Shown here: positions 47,986 through 58,203 of the stretch, piece after piece | Layout: each line of letters starts with the position of its first letter | Numbering within the stretch: position 1 is the first letter of the stretch | Assembly (NCBI RefSeq): GCF_029227915.1 | Contig: NC_079888.1 | Coordinates: 15,423,001-15,483,000 of the forward strand | DNA: 60,000 bases | Reading direction: 5' to 3' | Source of the DNA: Hydractinia symbiolongicarpus | Taxonomy: Eukaryota; Cnidaria; Hydrozoa; Anthoathecata; Hydractiniidae | Program-made: the position numbers and the translations under genes | The notes under the pieces: model-generated | Told to the model about the DNA's origin: nothing | Database searches by the model: none | The model's input: only the letters and a program-made list of their open reading frames with translations

Positions 47986-48959
47986 CATTTTGGTGTATTT
48001 CCCTTGGTTTCGCTTCCTTTTAATAACAATCTTTTTGTTTTACTCAATTAGCCATTGGTAGGAAGGATTTTTTTAAAAAGCAGTTATGACACCCATATAA
48101 ATGGCTTAATAATTTTTCAGATATCGCCAGTATTAATTAAAATACTCCTGTAGACAAGTTTGTTTAGCAAGCCGCAATTCTGTTTGACATGATGTGTTCA
48201 AGTCATATTCAGCATTAACAGTGGTTTCATTAATAAATGTTGGTGATTCATTTTGAGTTGTTGGTGATATAATAGTTTTTTTAAAGAAATTTTTGCTCTC
48301 TACAGAATGTGAGCAAGGTTTTGATTTGTAAGTATAAATCTACTTAGCGAGATTTATTAAATTTCAGTTATTTTTATATTTTTCAATATATTGCTTTTGT
48401 AGAACATTTTTAATGAAATAATTTTTCAACAAACAATTTTTACACTGCTTCAGCTAAGCGAAGGTGACAAAGGTAAGATTAAAAACGAAACTTGTTTTTT
48501 ACTAACTGATGAGAATACCTAAACCAAGGTATAGCCCACTACGAGGAGTTATTGATTAGTTCGTGTTAGAACGGGGCCATAAACTCCAATGACAGTAAAA
48601 ATCTATTGACGATCTCAAGTTTGACTGCAATCCTTTCAACAAAGTGCCTATCCTCTAAGTGATCTTCAAAGGTTTTATTAAATGTTTCATATAGCATTGC
48701 AAACTTTTTGTCTCTATGTAGAGTTTTCAGATGGTTTACGAGGGCGTTAGACACTAACTTTTCAAACAGATTTTACTTGTTTTGATCTAAAAACTTTCAA
48801 AAGGTTTTAACAACACTTTGTATAACCTGAATTTTGATTGGCGAATGGAGTGACGGAATGATCTTCTCTAAATTACTAGATTTCGCTTTATTTGTTTCTG
48901 GTCTTTCTAATATAGACTTCCATTGTTCATGTCATTTCGTTCGTGTGATATTGAAATAT
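47986..48959. other. No gene supported
   Basis: A short minus-strand frame at 48754-48566 (NHLKTLHRDKKFAMLYETF) might be a further piece of a degraded element, but nothing identifies it. Confidence 0.3.
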
Positions 48960-49470
48960 CTATATCCTTATAAAAATCCTGGTCACTTTGTAATATTGGC
49001 GTTGATGGAACACACTGAATTGGGCTTGATGAACCCATTGGTCCATTGTGGTGATAAAAGAAGGACTAAACAGGTCATCATTAATCTCAGGACAATTTAA
49101 ACAATGATTGTTAAATAAATCAACTCTTCTAAAACGTTTGTGACATATTTGCATATTTTTAAGTCTATTTCAAGGCGACATTTGTACGAAAACCTGTTTG
49201 AACATTTATGACAGACATAGCTACATTTCTGTTTTCTTACATTAAACTTTTTCACATGACGAACAATATATGACTAATAAGTAAAACTTTTATTACATTG
49301 ACTACATATATAAACTCCATCCTTGCAAACATACTTTTTCTTCTCTTCAACAACTGGGTTATAGCACTTTTTAGAATGCCTAGTTAACTGCATAGGCCAA
49401 TCGAAAATACTACTACGTCTTAAATTTTTGCAACAGCGTTTCTTCCAACACACATCAAAACTTTAGGAAT
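48960..49470 (-). pseudogene. Degenerate C2H2 zinc-finger remnant
   Basis: Minus-strand translation shows fingers in succession: YICSQCNKSFTY (with a stop in the finger), YVCHKCSNRFSYKCRLEIDL and, in another frame, ICHKRFRRVDLFNNHCLNC. Stops and shifts break them. This could be a host zinc-finger pseudogene or the N-terminus of a mobile-element protein. Confidence 0.4.
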
Positions 49471-49484
49471 TTCCTTACTATTTA

Positions 49485-49511
49485 TAGCCACCTCTTTGTA
49501 AATTAATTTCT
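49485..49511 (+). repeat. 3' tip of a USP-retroelement
   Basis: ATAGCCACCTCTTTGTAAATTAATTTC matches the very 3' end of B2 and A3. Nothing of the preceding element remains. Confidence 0.6.
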
Positions 49512-49559
49512 TTCCTAACTATTAACAGGTGCAGCAGTGGTACTAAAATTAAACCAGTT

Positions 49560-51000
49560 GTCAAAATGCGTCCCTTCTTTTCAACCTTTTCCAGTCTTGT
49601 TTAAAGAATTCCTTCATTCCTGTTCAGTGGAGGGTTGCTTCAGAAGTTTACATCCCTGAAAGCAAGCCTCCATCTCCATCATCCATTAATGACTTTCGGC
49701 CAATAGCTCTCCTCAATGTGAAAGGAACACTTTTTTCAGTCTTGTGTCAAAGCGCCCAGAAAACCACAGCATTCAGAGAAACCACTTTATTAACAAATCC
49801 ATTCAAAAAGGATGTATGGAAAAAGTCCCTGGCTGCTGGTAGCATATGTCTCTTGTCTGGGCTGCTCTCCTCAATGTGAAAGGAACACTTTTTTCAGTCT
49901 TGTGTCAAAGCGCCCAGAAAACCACAGCATTCAGAGAAACCACTTTATTAACAAATCCATTCAAAAAGGAAGTCTAGAAAAAATCTACTATCTGCAATAT
50001 GGCTTGAAGTATCCAATGCGTATCCCACTCTACAGCATACACTCATTTTCATGGCACTTAGTCGCTATGGTGTTTCAGAGTCTTGGATAAGGCTTATTAA
50101 CACCTACTATGCCAGCCTCTGGAGCAAGCAAGTCATTCTCTTTTACAGCCTCATCTAGGTGACACCAACACTTTAGAGGTATTTTTATTGAAAGAACATT
50201 ATCAATCATACTATGTTTGGCAGCTATAAATGTAATCATTGAATATGTGTGCGCCGAGGAAGACTTATCTCAGAACATGTTGGATCGTTGCGTAAGAGCC
50301 CTTCATTGGTCTGGAATGGGCTTTAGACCTTCAAAATCACGAAGGATTGTTATTGCTAATAGAAAAGTTTTCGATCAGTCTCCTTTTTGTGATAATATCG
50401 TACTTCTGTCACTACTGAAATAGTTACCAAACTGCGACAGTTAAAAAAGTTCCGTAGAGTACAGTTCAATTTTGATTCTGCAATTAAAGCGCTTTGTCTA
50501 TAACAAAGTTCTTGTGTTTAAGGTTTGTTTTTCTGTCACATCTTATCCGTGAACTGTTTGTATACCTATCACTGTAGACAGTGAAGTCTCTTGTTGCAAG
50601 CACTACAACTAAAGGCTGTAATTAACCACTCTGGGAATTTGAACTTGAGAATGACGACTCCACGTTTTACCCCAGTCTCCCAAGATAGCACTGAGTTGGA
50701 CAGATACACGTTATACGGATGGAAAGATGTCTAGATCCTGCTGAAGACTGTTCGCAGACCCTTTTTGAGGTGTCCCAGCTAGATATTTTTAGTACCTTGG
50801 TTTAGGAATATGGGCGAAACTCTTGTAACTTTTACAGAAATCATGCCTTACTCTTTGTTTCTTTGACAAAGTTTTGTTCGTATGTGACAATTATCTCCTT
50901 ATTATGTCTTTTTGGGAGCACGTTCTTTAGAGGGGCAAGACCTCTAGACTTTTAATCTGAGACTTAACTGGTCAAATTTATCATTGTGCTTGCACTTTAT
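49560..51000 (+). mobile_element. USP-retroelement copy C2, rearranged
   Basis: It starts in the RT fingers (sequence matching copy C1, DFRPIALLNVKGT near 49690). It contains a duplicated 107-bp block (49706-49812 and 49864-49970), passes motif A- and B-like regions to about 50390, then skips to the distal USP (matching C1 around the CxxC-to-His-box segment, KAVINHSGN near 50620). The 3' region follows: a partial hairpin unit (50642-50683) and the stem module (50727-50790). Stops and shifts occur throughout. The palm FMDD segment, thumb, knuckle, RLE and Cys box are deleted. Confidence 0.8.
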
Positions 51001-51059
51001 AATTTCCCTTCTTTAATATTGCCGTAACCACACCATTTAAAGACGAAACATCCTGTCTT

Positions 51060-51472
51060 GGACTGGATGTTAAAAGGTGGTGCTTCACCTGCTGCCTTTT
51101 TCATGGATTCGACAGCACATTCACCAAATGCTGAATGAAGTTTTGATAATGACTTAGTATATGCATTTTGATACACTACTGGTTTTATGTTGTTACGTTA
51201 CGTTAATTTACATCGAGAGAGTCAGTTCCTTGAGTTTTTTTCATTTTCTCTGTCTTTTTGGAAAGAAAATATATTTTGGACCAAGAGCAGTATGTACTTT
51301 TCAATAGGGAGGAATGACACGATCCAAACTTTCTATCATAACCGAGACTGACATGCTGAGTTCCCCTCAATTTCTTTCTTGCAGCAGAAATATTATCACT
51401 GTTATCATTTGAACTTATCTGAGGGGTTGTCAAAGGCATTGAGATAGCTTCGGTTGTTGTTGGAAATTTTGA
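51060..51472 (-). other. Possible exon(s) of an unrecognised gene
   Basis: Minus strand: TTTGCAG at 51473-51479 opens a frame (SKFPTTTEAISMPLTTPQIS ... SARKKLRGTQ-like) to a stop near 51203. After it another open stretch reads KPVVYQNAYTKSLSKLHSAF, ESMKKAAGEAPPF and TGCFVFKWCGYGN. Both look protein-coding and may be one gene with a damaged join. Copy A2 begins just beyond 51479, on the opposite strand. Confidence 0.35.
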
Positions 51473-54351
51473 CTGCAAATAATTGTCATTTAAGCTATTT
51501 GATGATGTTGGAAGGGGGCATCTTCGCTGGCTGCACCCTGTCTATCGTCTTGTTTTTATCAGGCATAAATGTTATTTTGGAGTATACGCTGGCAACATCT
51601 GTGTCATGCTACATCACCTCTAACAGAGTATCCTTACCTTTAATAAGGGCTTTTATGGACGACATAAACATCATGTCTTCTTCTGTTGCTGGAACACAAG
51701 TACTCCTTAACAGGTGCACCACAGCTCTAAGTTGGGCCAATATGACATTTCGCGCTGAAAAATCCCGTAGTTTTGTGATCATCAAGGGAAGATCTATCAA
51801 TAGCACCCCTTTTAGTGTAAGTAGCCCTGAAAACGACATTGATTTCTCACAGTATATCCCATCTATTCATGCCTCGCCAGTGCGATTTTTAGGCCGGATT
51901 ATTGATTGTTCTATCTCAGACAGGAAATCCATCAACGAATTGGAGGAAAAGCTGATAGAAGGGCTTGGTGTCATTAATAAGTCCTTATACACTGGAGCGC
52001 AAAAACTTTGGATCTTGCAACATCTTTTGATCCCGCGAATTCAGTGGCCACTGTTAATATACGAGGTCTCGATGTCTGTTGCTGGGCGCCTAGAGCAAAA
52101 GGTTTCAGTGTTCATACGAAAATGGCTGAACTTACACCGTTCCATCACAAACATTTCCCTATATGCTGACTCCTCTCCTTGCCCTCTGCCCATTAAGAGC
52201 CTCACTTCTATTTTAAAATCCGCAAAGATTAGCGGCCACCTACTTTTGCGTCACTCCAAAGATCCGATTCTGTCAACACTCGATCCATCTTTAAAGGCAG
52301 GTTCTTGGAAGGTGAGCGATGCAGTTAACATAGCTGAGGGTGAATTAAAGTACAAGACCATAAGGGGTCCTGTACAGCGTGGACGAACCGGTCTTGGCAT
52401 TTGTAAAGTGGAAGTAATACCACCAAAAACCACTCACAAGTACAGAAAGTTAATCGCAAAAACATCGGCTGAGATTGACGAGGAAAGCTATCTATCTAAG
52501 GCACTGCAACTTCAGGTGCAGGGCCAATGGACAAGACGGGAGAACTACGTAAAGTTTGATCTTTCATGGAAGAACATCCTAGCAACTCCTCCTAATCTCT
52601 TATCTTTCTGCCTGCAATCCACTTACGATGTTCTGCCATCACCAAGTAACCTAAGGAGGTGGAAAATAAATACAGAACCATCATGTTTCCTATGTCACAA
52701 AGAAATTTGCACTTCTGCTCACATTCTTGGTGCTTGTAAAACTGCTCTTTCCCAGGGTAGATATACCTTTAGACACGATTCTGTACTTACCCATTTGGTA
52801 GAAACTTTGAAAAAGTTCATTTTTGAGCTTCCTTCTGAACCTCCTAAAAATTGTCAAAAAATAACCTTTCTGAGAGCCGGGTCAAAGGCACATACAAAAT
52901 CTAAAGTGTCAGGTATACTGCACCTTACCAAAGATTGGAAGATTGTTGCTGACACACACTCGAACTATGTGTTTCCTAGCCATATTGCCATTTCTGAGCT
53001 TAAACCGGACCTTGTGTTATATTCAAATGACCTTAAGCGCGTTATTATTGTAGAACTCACTTGCCCATGTGAGGAAAACATGAATGCTTGGCACTCCACA
53101 AAAGTTGCCAAATATTCCTGTTTAATGAATGTGATTATGGTTAATGGCTGGCAAGTTGATTTCTTCGCAGTGGAAGTAGGAGCAAGAGGATATTGTGCAA
53201 GAACCACCACTGCCTGTTTAAAAAGAATGGGTTTCACCAACAAACTTGCTTATTCCACTGCAAATGATCTCGGTAAAATCAGTATGAGGTCTTCTTTTTG
53301 TATCTGGCTGGCACGTGAATCCAATGTTTGGTCAACTGACTCCTTAATGCAATTACCCAAATCCAAGCAGGCTTTGCCCATTGTGGAGACCAAGGGTGTT
53401 TCATCTCGCCGAAAGGGCCCATCTAAAAAGGTTAGCCAAAATAAAAATGACACTCAACCAATTAGTGTCTATAAAAACATCGGTTTTTTAAACAAAGGCA
53501 ACACTTGTTACGCCAACGCTATTTTGCAAGTATTAAGTACCATTCCAACACTCTGGTGCCAGAGTGGGTCAGAATCGTTTCATTTATCACCTATTGCGAG
53601 GTCTATTTCGCTTAACATGGCGAAGCTGAAGCAATCATTGTCACCTGTTGACCCTTCGAATTTTCTCTGGGCCCTTGAACGTCAAATGCACTCTGATGGG
53701 AAACTGGACTTCCAATTTAATACTCAGCAAGATGTAGCAGAGATTTTGTTTGTGGTTTTGGACGCCCTTAAGGGATTTTCCCCGATTGCTGCAGATAAAA
53801 TCTCAACTGAAATCTCAATGTCCGTAAGCTGTAACACCTGCCTGTGCACCTCGGTAAATGTCGAAATGCAGGACATTTTAACACTGCCAATGACATCTAA
53901 AATCCAATCTTGTGTCAGCAAATTTTTAGAACCGGAAATTCTAACTGATGGAAACAAGTGGTTTTGTCCGCAATGCTTTGCACATAGAGAGAGTACTAGA
54001 GAAACGCAAATCAGCAGGAGTAGTGAAATCTTATTCCTGCATCTTAAAAGGTTTTTAAAACATGGTGAACATCTGGTAAAAGACAACAGAGTTGTTGAAT
54101 GTGTTTCTTTACGTGACTCTCTCCTGCAACTACCTCTCGTCAGTGATACGGACACAATGTTTAATCAGAACTACTCATTGTTAGCAACAATTAATCACTC
54201 CGGTACATTAACCGCAGGTCATTATTGGGCTTATGTTAAGGATCCTGCCACAAATTCTTGGTACCACTGCAATGATAGAGCGGTTTGCAAATGCTCTCCA
54301 CCTATTCTCAACAACAATTCATGTTATATTCTTTGTTACGTTCGCTGTTGA
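51454..54351 (+). CDS. RT-RLE-USP polyprotein of non-LTR retroelement, open copy A2 (5'-truncated)
   Basis: A single frame of 965 codons; element sequence begins about 51511 inside RT motif B, so the frame's first residues are flank. RT: GCTLS (about 26-30) and AFMDD (66-70). Zinc knuckle CFLCHKEICTSAHILGAC at about 411-428. RLE: KPDLV (Asp519), VELTCPCEEN (Glu534), then KVAKY and FFAVEVGARGYC. USP: KGNTCYAN with nucleophile Cys685, TQQDVAEIL (758-766), zinc pairs Cys793/796 and Cys838/841, AGHYWAYV (His923) and HCNDRAV (Asp941). The RLE would nick target DNA for target-primed reverse transcription; the USP would remove ubiquitin from element or host proteins. All catalytic positions of RLE and USP are intact, though RT fingers and motif A are missing, so this copy cannot itself mobilise. 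No intron is evident. Confidence 0.93.
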   Translation: MLLEILTANNCHLSYLMMLEGGIFAGCTLSIVLFLSGINVILEYTLATSVSCYITSNRVSLPLIRAFMDDINIMSSSVAGTQVLLNRCTTALSWANMTFRAEKSRSFVIIKGRSINSTPFSVSSPENDIDFSQYIPSIHASPVRFLGRIIDCSISDRKSINELEEKLIEGLGVINKSLYTGAQKLWILQHLLIPRIQWPLLIYEVSMSVAGRLEQKVSVFIRKWLNLHRSITNISLYADSSPCPLPIKSLTSILKSAKISGHLLLRHSKDPILSTLDPSLKAGSWKVSDAVNIAEGELKYKTIRGPVQRGRTGLGICKVEVIPPKTTHKYRKLIAKTSAEIDEESYLSKALQLQVQGQWTRRENYVKFDLSWKNILATPPNLLSFCLQSTYDVLPSPSNLRRWKINTEPSCFLCHKEICTSAHILGACKTALSQGRYTFRHDSVLTHLVETLKKFIFELPSEPPKNCQKITFLRAGSKAHTKSKVSGILHLTKDWKIVADTHSNYVFPSHIAISELKPDLVLYSNDLKRVIIVELTCPCEENMNAWHSTKVAKYSCLMNVIMVNGWQVDFFAVEVGARGYCARTTTACLKRMGFTNKLAYSTANDLGKISMRSSFCIWLARESNVWSTDSLMQLPKSKQALPIVETKGVSSRRKGPSKKVSQNKNDTQPISVYKNIGFLNKGNTCYANAILQVLSTIPTLWCQSGSESFHLSPIARSISLNMAKLKQSLSPVDPSNFLWALERQMHSDGKLDFQFNTQQDVAEILFVVLDALKGFSPIAADKISTEISMSVSCNTCLCTSVNVEMQDILTLPMTSKIQSCVSKFLEPEILTDGNKWFCPQCFAHRESTRETQISRSSEILFLHLKRFLKHGEHLVKDNRVVECVSLRDSLLQLPLVSDTDTMFNQNYSLLATINHSGTLTAGHYWAYVKDPATNSWYHCNDRAVCKCSPPILNNNSCYILCYVRC

Positions 54352-54790
54352 TCCGCTTTTTCTTTCTTTCTTATACATTTATCATTACGTTTATAAAACC
54401 TGTACTTCCAGGGTCATGGGGGAGGAAAATGTAAATCCGAGCGGTTTTATATTACCCCAGCTAGTTCATTCGAACCAGTTTGCCGTCAATACCCAGAGGG
54501 TAAAGAGTTCAGCTCACTCTTCTCTGGTAACTTAAAAGAAGCTTAGCAAGGGGGTTTGCTTTCAGCTTGTCTTTGGGTGTAACGACCCCACTTTTTACCC
54601 CAGTTCAGTAAGGTGCCCAAGTTTACTAACTTGGTCTTCAGGCTTGACAACCCTGCTGTCCTTAGTCAAAATATGTACAGGCTGGTCCTGTCATGACAAC
54701 CTCCTGTGTAAGGCTGAGTGTTGGGGCCCTGTAACACATGTGGAAAGCTACAGCCAGAGTCACAAGTTCTGGCGCACAGGAGGGTTTAAT
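54352..54790 (+). repeat. 3' region of copy A2 with one hairpin unit
   Basis: At 54541-54605 AGCAAGGGGGTTTGC...CTTGTCTTTGGGTGTAACGACCCC...TTTTTACCCCAGTT is the A-subfamily version of the hairpin unit. The inner stem is GGG/CCC where B has GGAG/CTCC. A degenerate earlier unit (GGGTAAAG...CTGGTAAC) may lie at 54490-54530. Confidence 0.75.
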
Positions 54791-55197
54791 TCTTTTTTTA
54801 TATTATATATTTTTGACATATACATTTTTTCCATTTGTGTTTGTTCTGTAACCAGTCCGTTTATGTTGTTAGATCTGTCTTGTGTCGTATTGTTTGTGAT
54901 TGAAGGATTGTTTTTTCTCTTTAAGATTTTCTCAGTGAATAGTTATAGGTCCAAGTTGGACAGTACTCATGCTTGTAATAAGCAAGAAAGTGTATTCAGC
55001 ACCTTCTTCTGGGAGCCTAATCCCAATTTTATTTACATCCACCGTCCCTGTAGACAAGATACTTCAGTGCAGCTTGCTGTATTGTAAACCTTTTTCATAC
55101 TTTTTTAGAATTCATGTCAAACTGCATTCCTCATGTTACCTGTGGCTTTGTGTTGAGGGTTTTTTACATTCTGCTTTTGAAATATATCCTTTTAAAA
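54791..55197. other. No gene seen
   Basis: T-rich flank with no supportable feature. Confidence 0.35.
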
Positions 55198-57001
55198 GTA
55201 TATTGAGGGTAAATACTTACCTTGCTCAACATCTATTGTTAGCACAAACCATCGCAGTCTTTTCACAATGAATGCGTGGACTGATCCTATTTGTGCAATA
55301 TCAACTACATTTGATGATGCTTGTGAATGTGTTGTTAAACTGTTCTCCTAAACAACATTGTGGCTAAAGAGAATATTGTTATATTATGACTCAAACGTTA
55401 TATATAAAACTTACCCAAAGTTCATTTCGCAACATTTTCTAAATTAAGTTATTGTTTAACACTGCGTTTTAACTTGTTGGCAAACTCATCTGAATGATAG
55501 TAGCAATCCTCTGTAAGGATGTTCACCTCCAAATGACTGCTCAATGTTTTAATGTTAGTAACACCGGAACACCCCAATTTTGACTGAAAAGTATTAGACG
55601 TCAAAAAGTAAAAACTTTTAATCTTTTTTTGTTTATCGTCCAAATGTTTGCTTGAAATGGAACTGGTTCAAACTGGTTCAAAATTCTGATGTCATGTCTG
55701 GTTTGTTTTTCTGTCATTTTCTCAATGTTTGTCGGAAACTAAGCATTAGCATTTTTTTCAACCATGACAATAAATAAAATTGTCACTTCAGCTTTTTCAC
55801 TTTTTGCGAGTAGTAGTAGCAGAGGCGACAATACACTTGTTTCCATAAGCTGTAAATAGACAGGTGTCTACAGTCAAACTGTTGCTACTTCTTCGAAACT
55901 AACTTCCAAACTAAAAAAATTAACATCAGTTATGATTTCTTTTGTAAACCAAAGCGGAATTTAAAGCTTTATTCTTGCAGTTTATTTTACGTTGGTATAT
56001 CTAGCTTACCAGAAATTCACTTATATATATTTGATGTTGATTTTTTAGGAGGCCATTAAAAATCATCAAGATTGATGTTGTCATCATTCATACATGTGTC
56101 CTTCTGTTATAGTGATCTTTAACATGAAACAGACTCTACAAGAAAGTCAACCCCGTTACTAAGGGAGAACCTAAGACAATTCCTCTTTCCCAGTGTCTGT
56201 TACTTCGAGCCTTTTTAACTGGGTTCATCATGATGGCAAAATGTCTTGAAATCGAAATTTTTCGTTCAGGTACATACTATGCCTGAGCTGTTGTTGTGGC
56301 TGTCCATGTATGGATACATATGTCACAATGAAGAAACAAACTTATACAAAAAGTTATCAACCTGTGTCCTGGATGATAAAGTACTTTTCTAATTAAATTC
56401 TGCGGATTAACTATTTTACGTCTTAAAATTTATTGCATTTATCACAAAAAGGCTTGTTGTTAGTTTCATTAACCCTTTGCGTGCCAGAATATTTTTATGA
56501 TTTTCTCATTAAAAACTTACTTATATCCTTAAAATGCAATTTGCTACTAAACCCTATCAAACTCATCATATATTATATATTTTCTGAAAGCCTATGAATA
56601 ACACATTACAGAAAAATACCTAAGAGATTAATTAAACTGTGAAAGTCCTGATATTTAGCACAATGCTTGACGACGGTTCGTTTGTTTTGTTCGCTGTACA
56701 GTATTCGGGTGAATTTTATAACCACACACGCAGCACTTTCTTCTCGTTTTTTTTAAGGATAGTGTTTTCCAGTCAGTCTGGTAGCATTCTAAACTTCAAC
56801 TTTTAAAATAGTTTTTCCATCCAAGCTAGGACGACCTCCTTTGTGCTTTGCTGTCAAGGTAGGGCTGAACCATTTAAAAATCAGCATTTCTTGAAACAGG
56901 CTCAGCAATCGCTATTCAACTTCAGCTATCGCTATTGTTGCGATGGACTCAATAAAGTTCGATAGTTTTGTTTTCTCGTATATCTTCTTATAAATCGTCT
57001 C
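55198..57001. repeat. Long direct repeat, copy 1
   Basis: Nearly identical to 58204-60000, offset 3,006 bp at the left end and 2,999 bp at the right. Differences are scattered substitutions and a few small indels. The right limit of the match lies beyond what the window shows for copy 2. It is not recognisably an LTR: no TG/CA ends or adjacent tRNA-primer site were found. Confidence 0.93.
55221..55347 (-). pseudogene. Duplicated exon, copy 1
   Basis: Bounded by TTTAG and GTAAGT, 127 nt, encoding ENSLTTHSQASSNVV... IVKRLRWFV. The upstream frame at 55643-55449 matches its partner in copy 2 but ends early (TAA after SVKQ). I do not recognise the protein. Confidence 0.5.
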
Positions 57002-58203
57002 GTATTACATTCGTATCTTCATATAACTCTTCCCTCGTTAACTTAACTCTTAACTCGAACTCGAACGCTCATATATATTCCTAGCATAATGTTCTCGAAT
57101 GTTCTATTCGAGAAGTTTCCTATTTTACAATATAAACAAATAACCTATTATCTATATTATGACGTCACATACTGAGTGTGAGTTCATTGTGCCGAATACG
57201 TTTAAAAACTGTTCATATAAATGTTATTGAATTTTCTATCATTACGTCATGTTATAAGTTCGTGATATAGTTCACGACAAAGCTCGTAACCTATTTCCCA
57301 TTCTCTTTTGCATTTAACAGAAGAAGTATCGCCATAGCGAATATGTGAGGTATACGTGAATTTGTTTTGTTTTTTGTATTGAAATGTGCATACATCTTTA
57401 TGATACCCACACCTTCCATAGGGCCTAAAGATATACTGTGGTTTGCATTACAAACATGATTGTTATAATCAGGATAACCAAGTTTATTAGTTTTACATTT
57501 CCAATATTAGCAAGCTTGACATTTTTTAGACAACGTATACGTGTTGATACACTTCTTATTTTCTGTGCCCATCAGGACTAAAACCCTGTTTATGCGTGTC
57601 CCCTTTTTTGGCCATGTCTTACGTAGAGCACAAGGAGTAATAAAAGTTCATACAACGAGCAATTGATTTCAGGGCTACATGTTCTTTCTTAGTTCAAGAA
57701 AAGCAAATGTCTTCACTTTTTTGGAGAATGCTTGAGCTGTCGCTTTAAACTTTTATTTTTATTTTTTGAAGCTGTTTTGTTGTCCTCGTTTCTAGGTCTA
57801 TCTTCTAGAAAAGACTGGCTATTATCATGAGGACAAAGACAAGCTCTCTGTTTTTGCGAGCTTTCTCGTGACGACTTCACTTATTAGCCCAGTCAAAATA
57901 AACCCAAAAAAATATGTCTATCTTTTTCCCTTTTTTTCTTTTTCAAATTAACAAACTATTTTTTATTTCTTGTTTGATCTGTTTTCTAATAAACGCTGCG
58001 TCTCAAAATGCGACGTTTGCTAGAGGGCGACATTTATTACAAATGCTAAAAGTGTGGGATTTAATAGAGGACAGCGTTTATGAGAGAAAATACGGTATTT
58101 AATTTGTTTTTTTAGTTATACTCCTGTTGATGTCGCTCACAAAGACAGTATATAGATTAGCCATCAAAACAACCGTAAATGTAAACAAAATATGGGGTAC
58201 AAC
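57002..58203. other. Spacer between direct repeats with element relics
   Basis: 57868-57900 (GTGACGACTTCACTTATTAG then CCCAGTCAAAATAAA) is a decayed 3' hairpin unit of the USP-retroelement. 57980-58102 carries AATAAACGC-type units and ends AAAATACGGTA, resembling a pogo-like terminus. No gene is seen. Confidence 0.5.
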
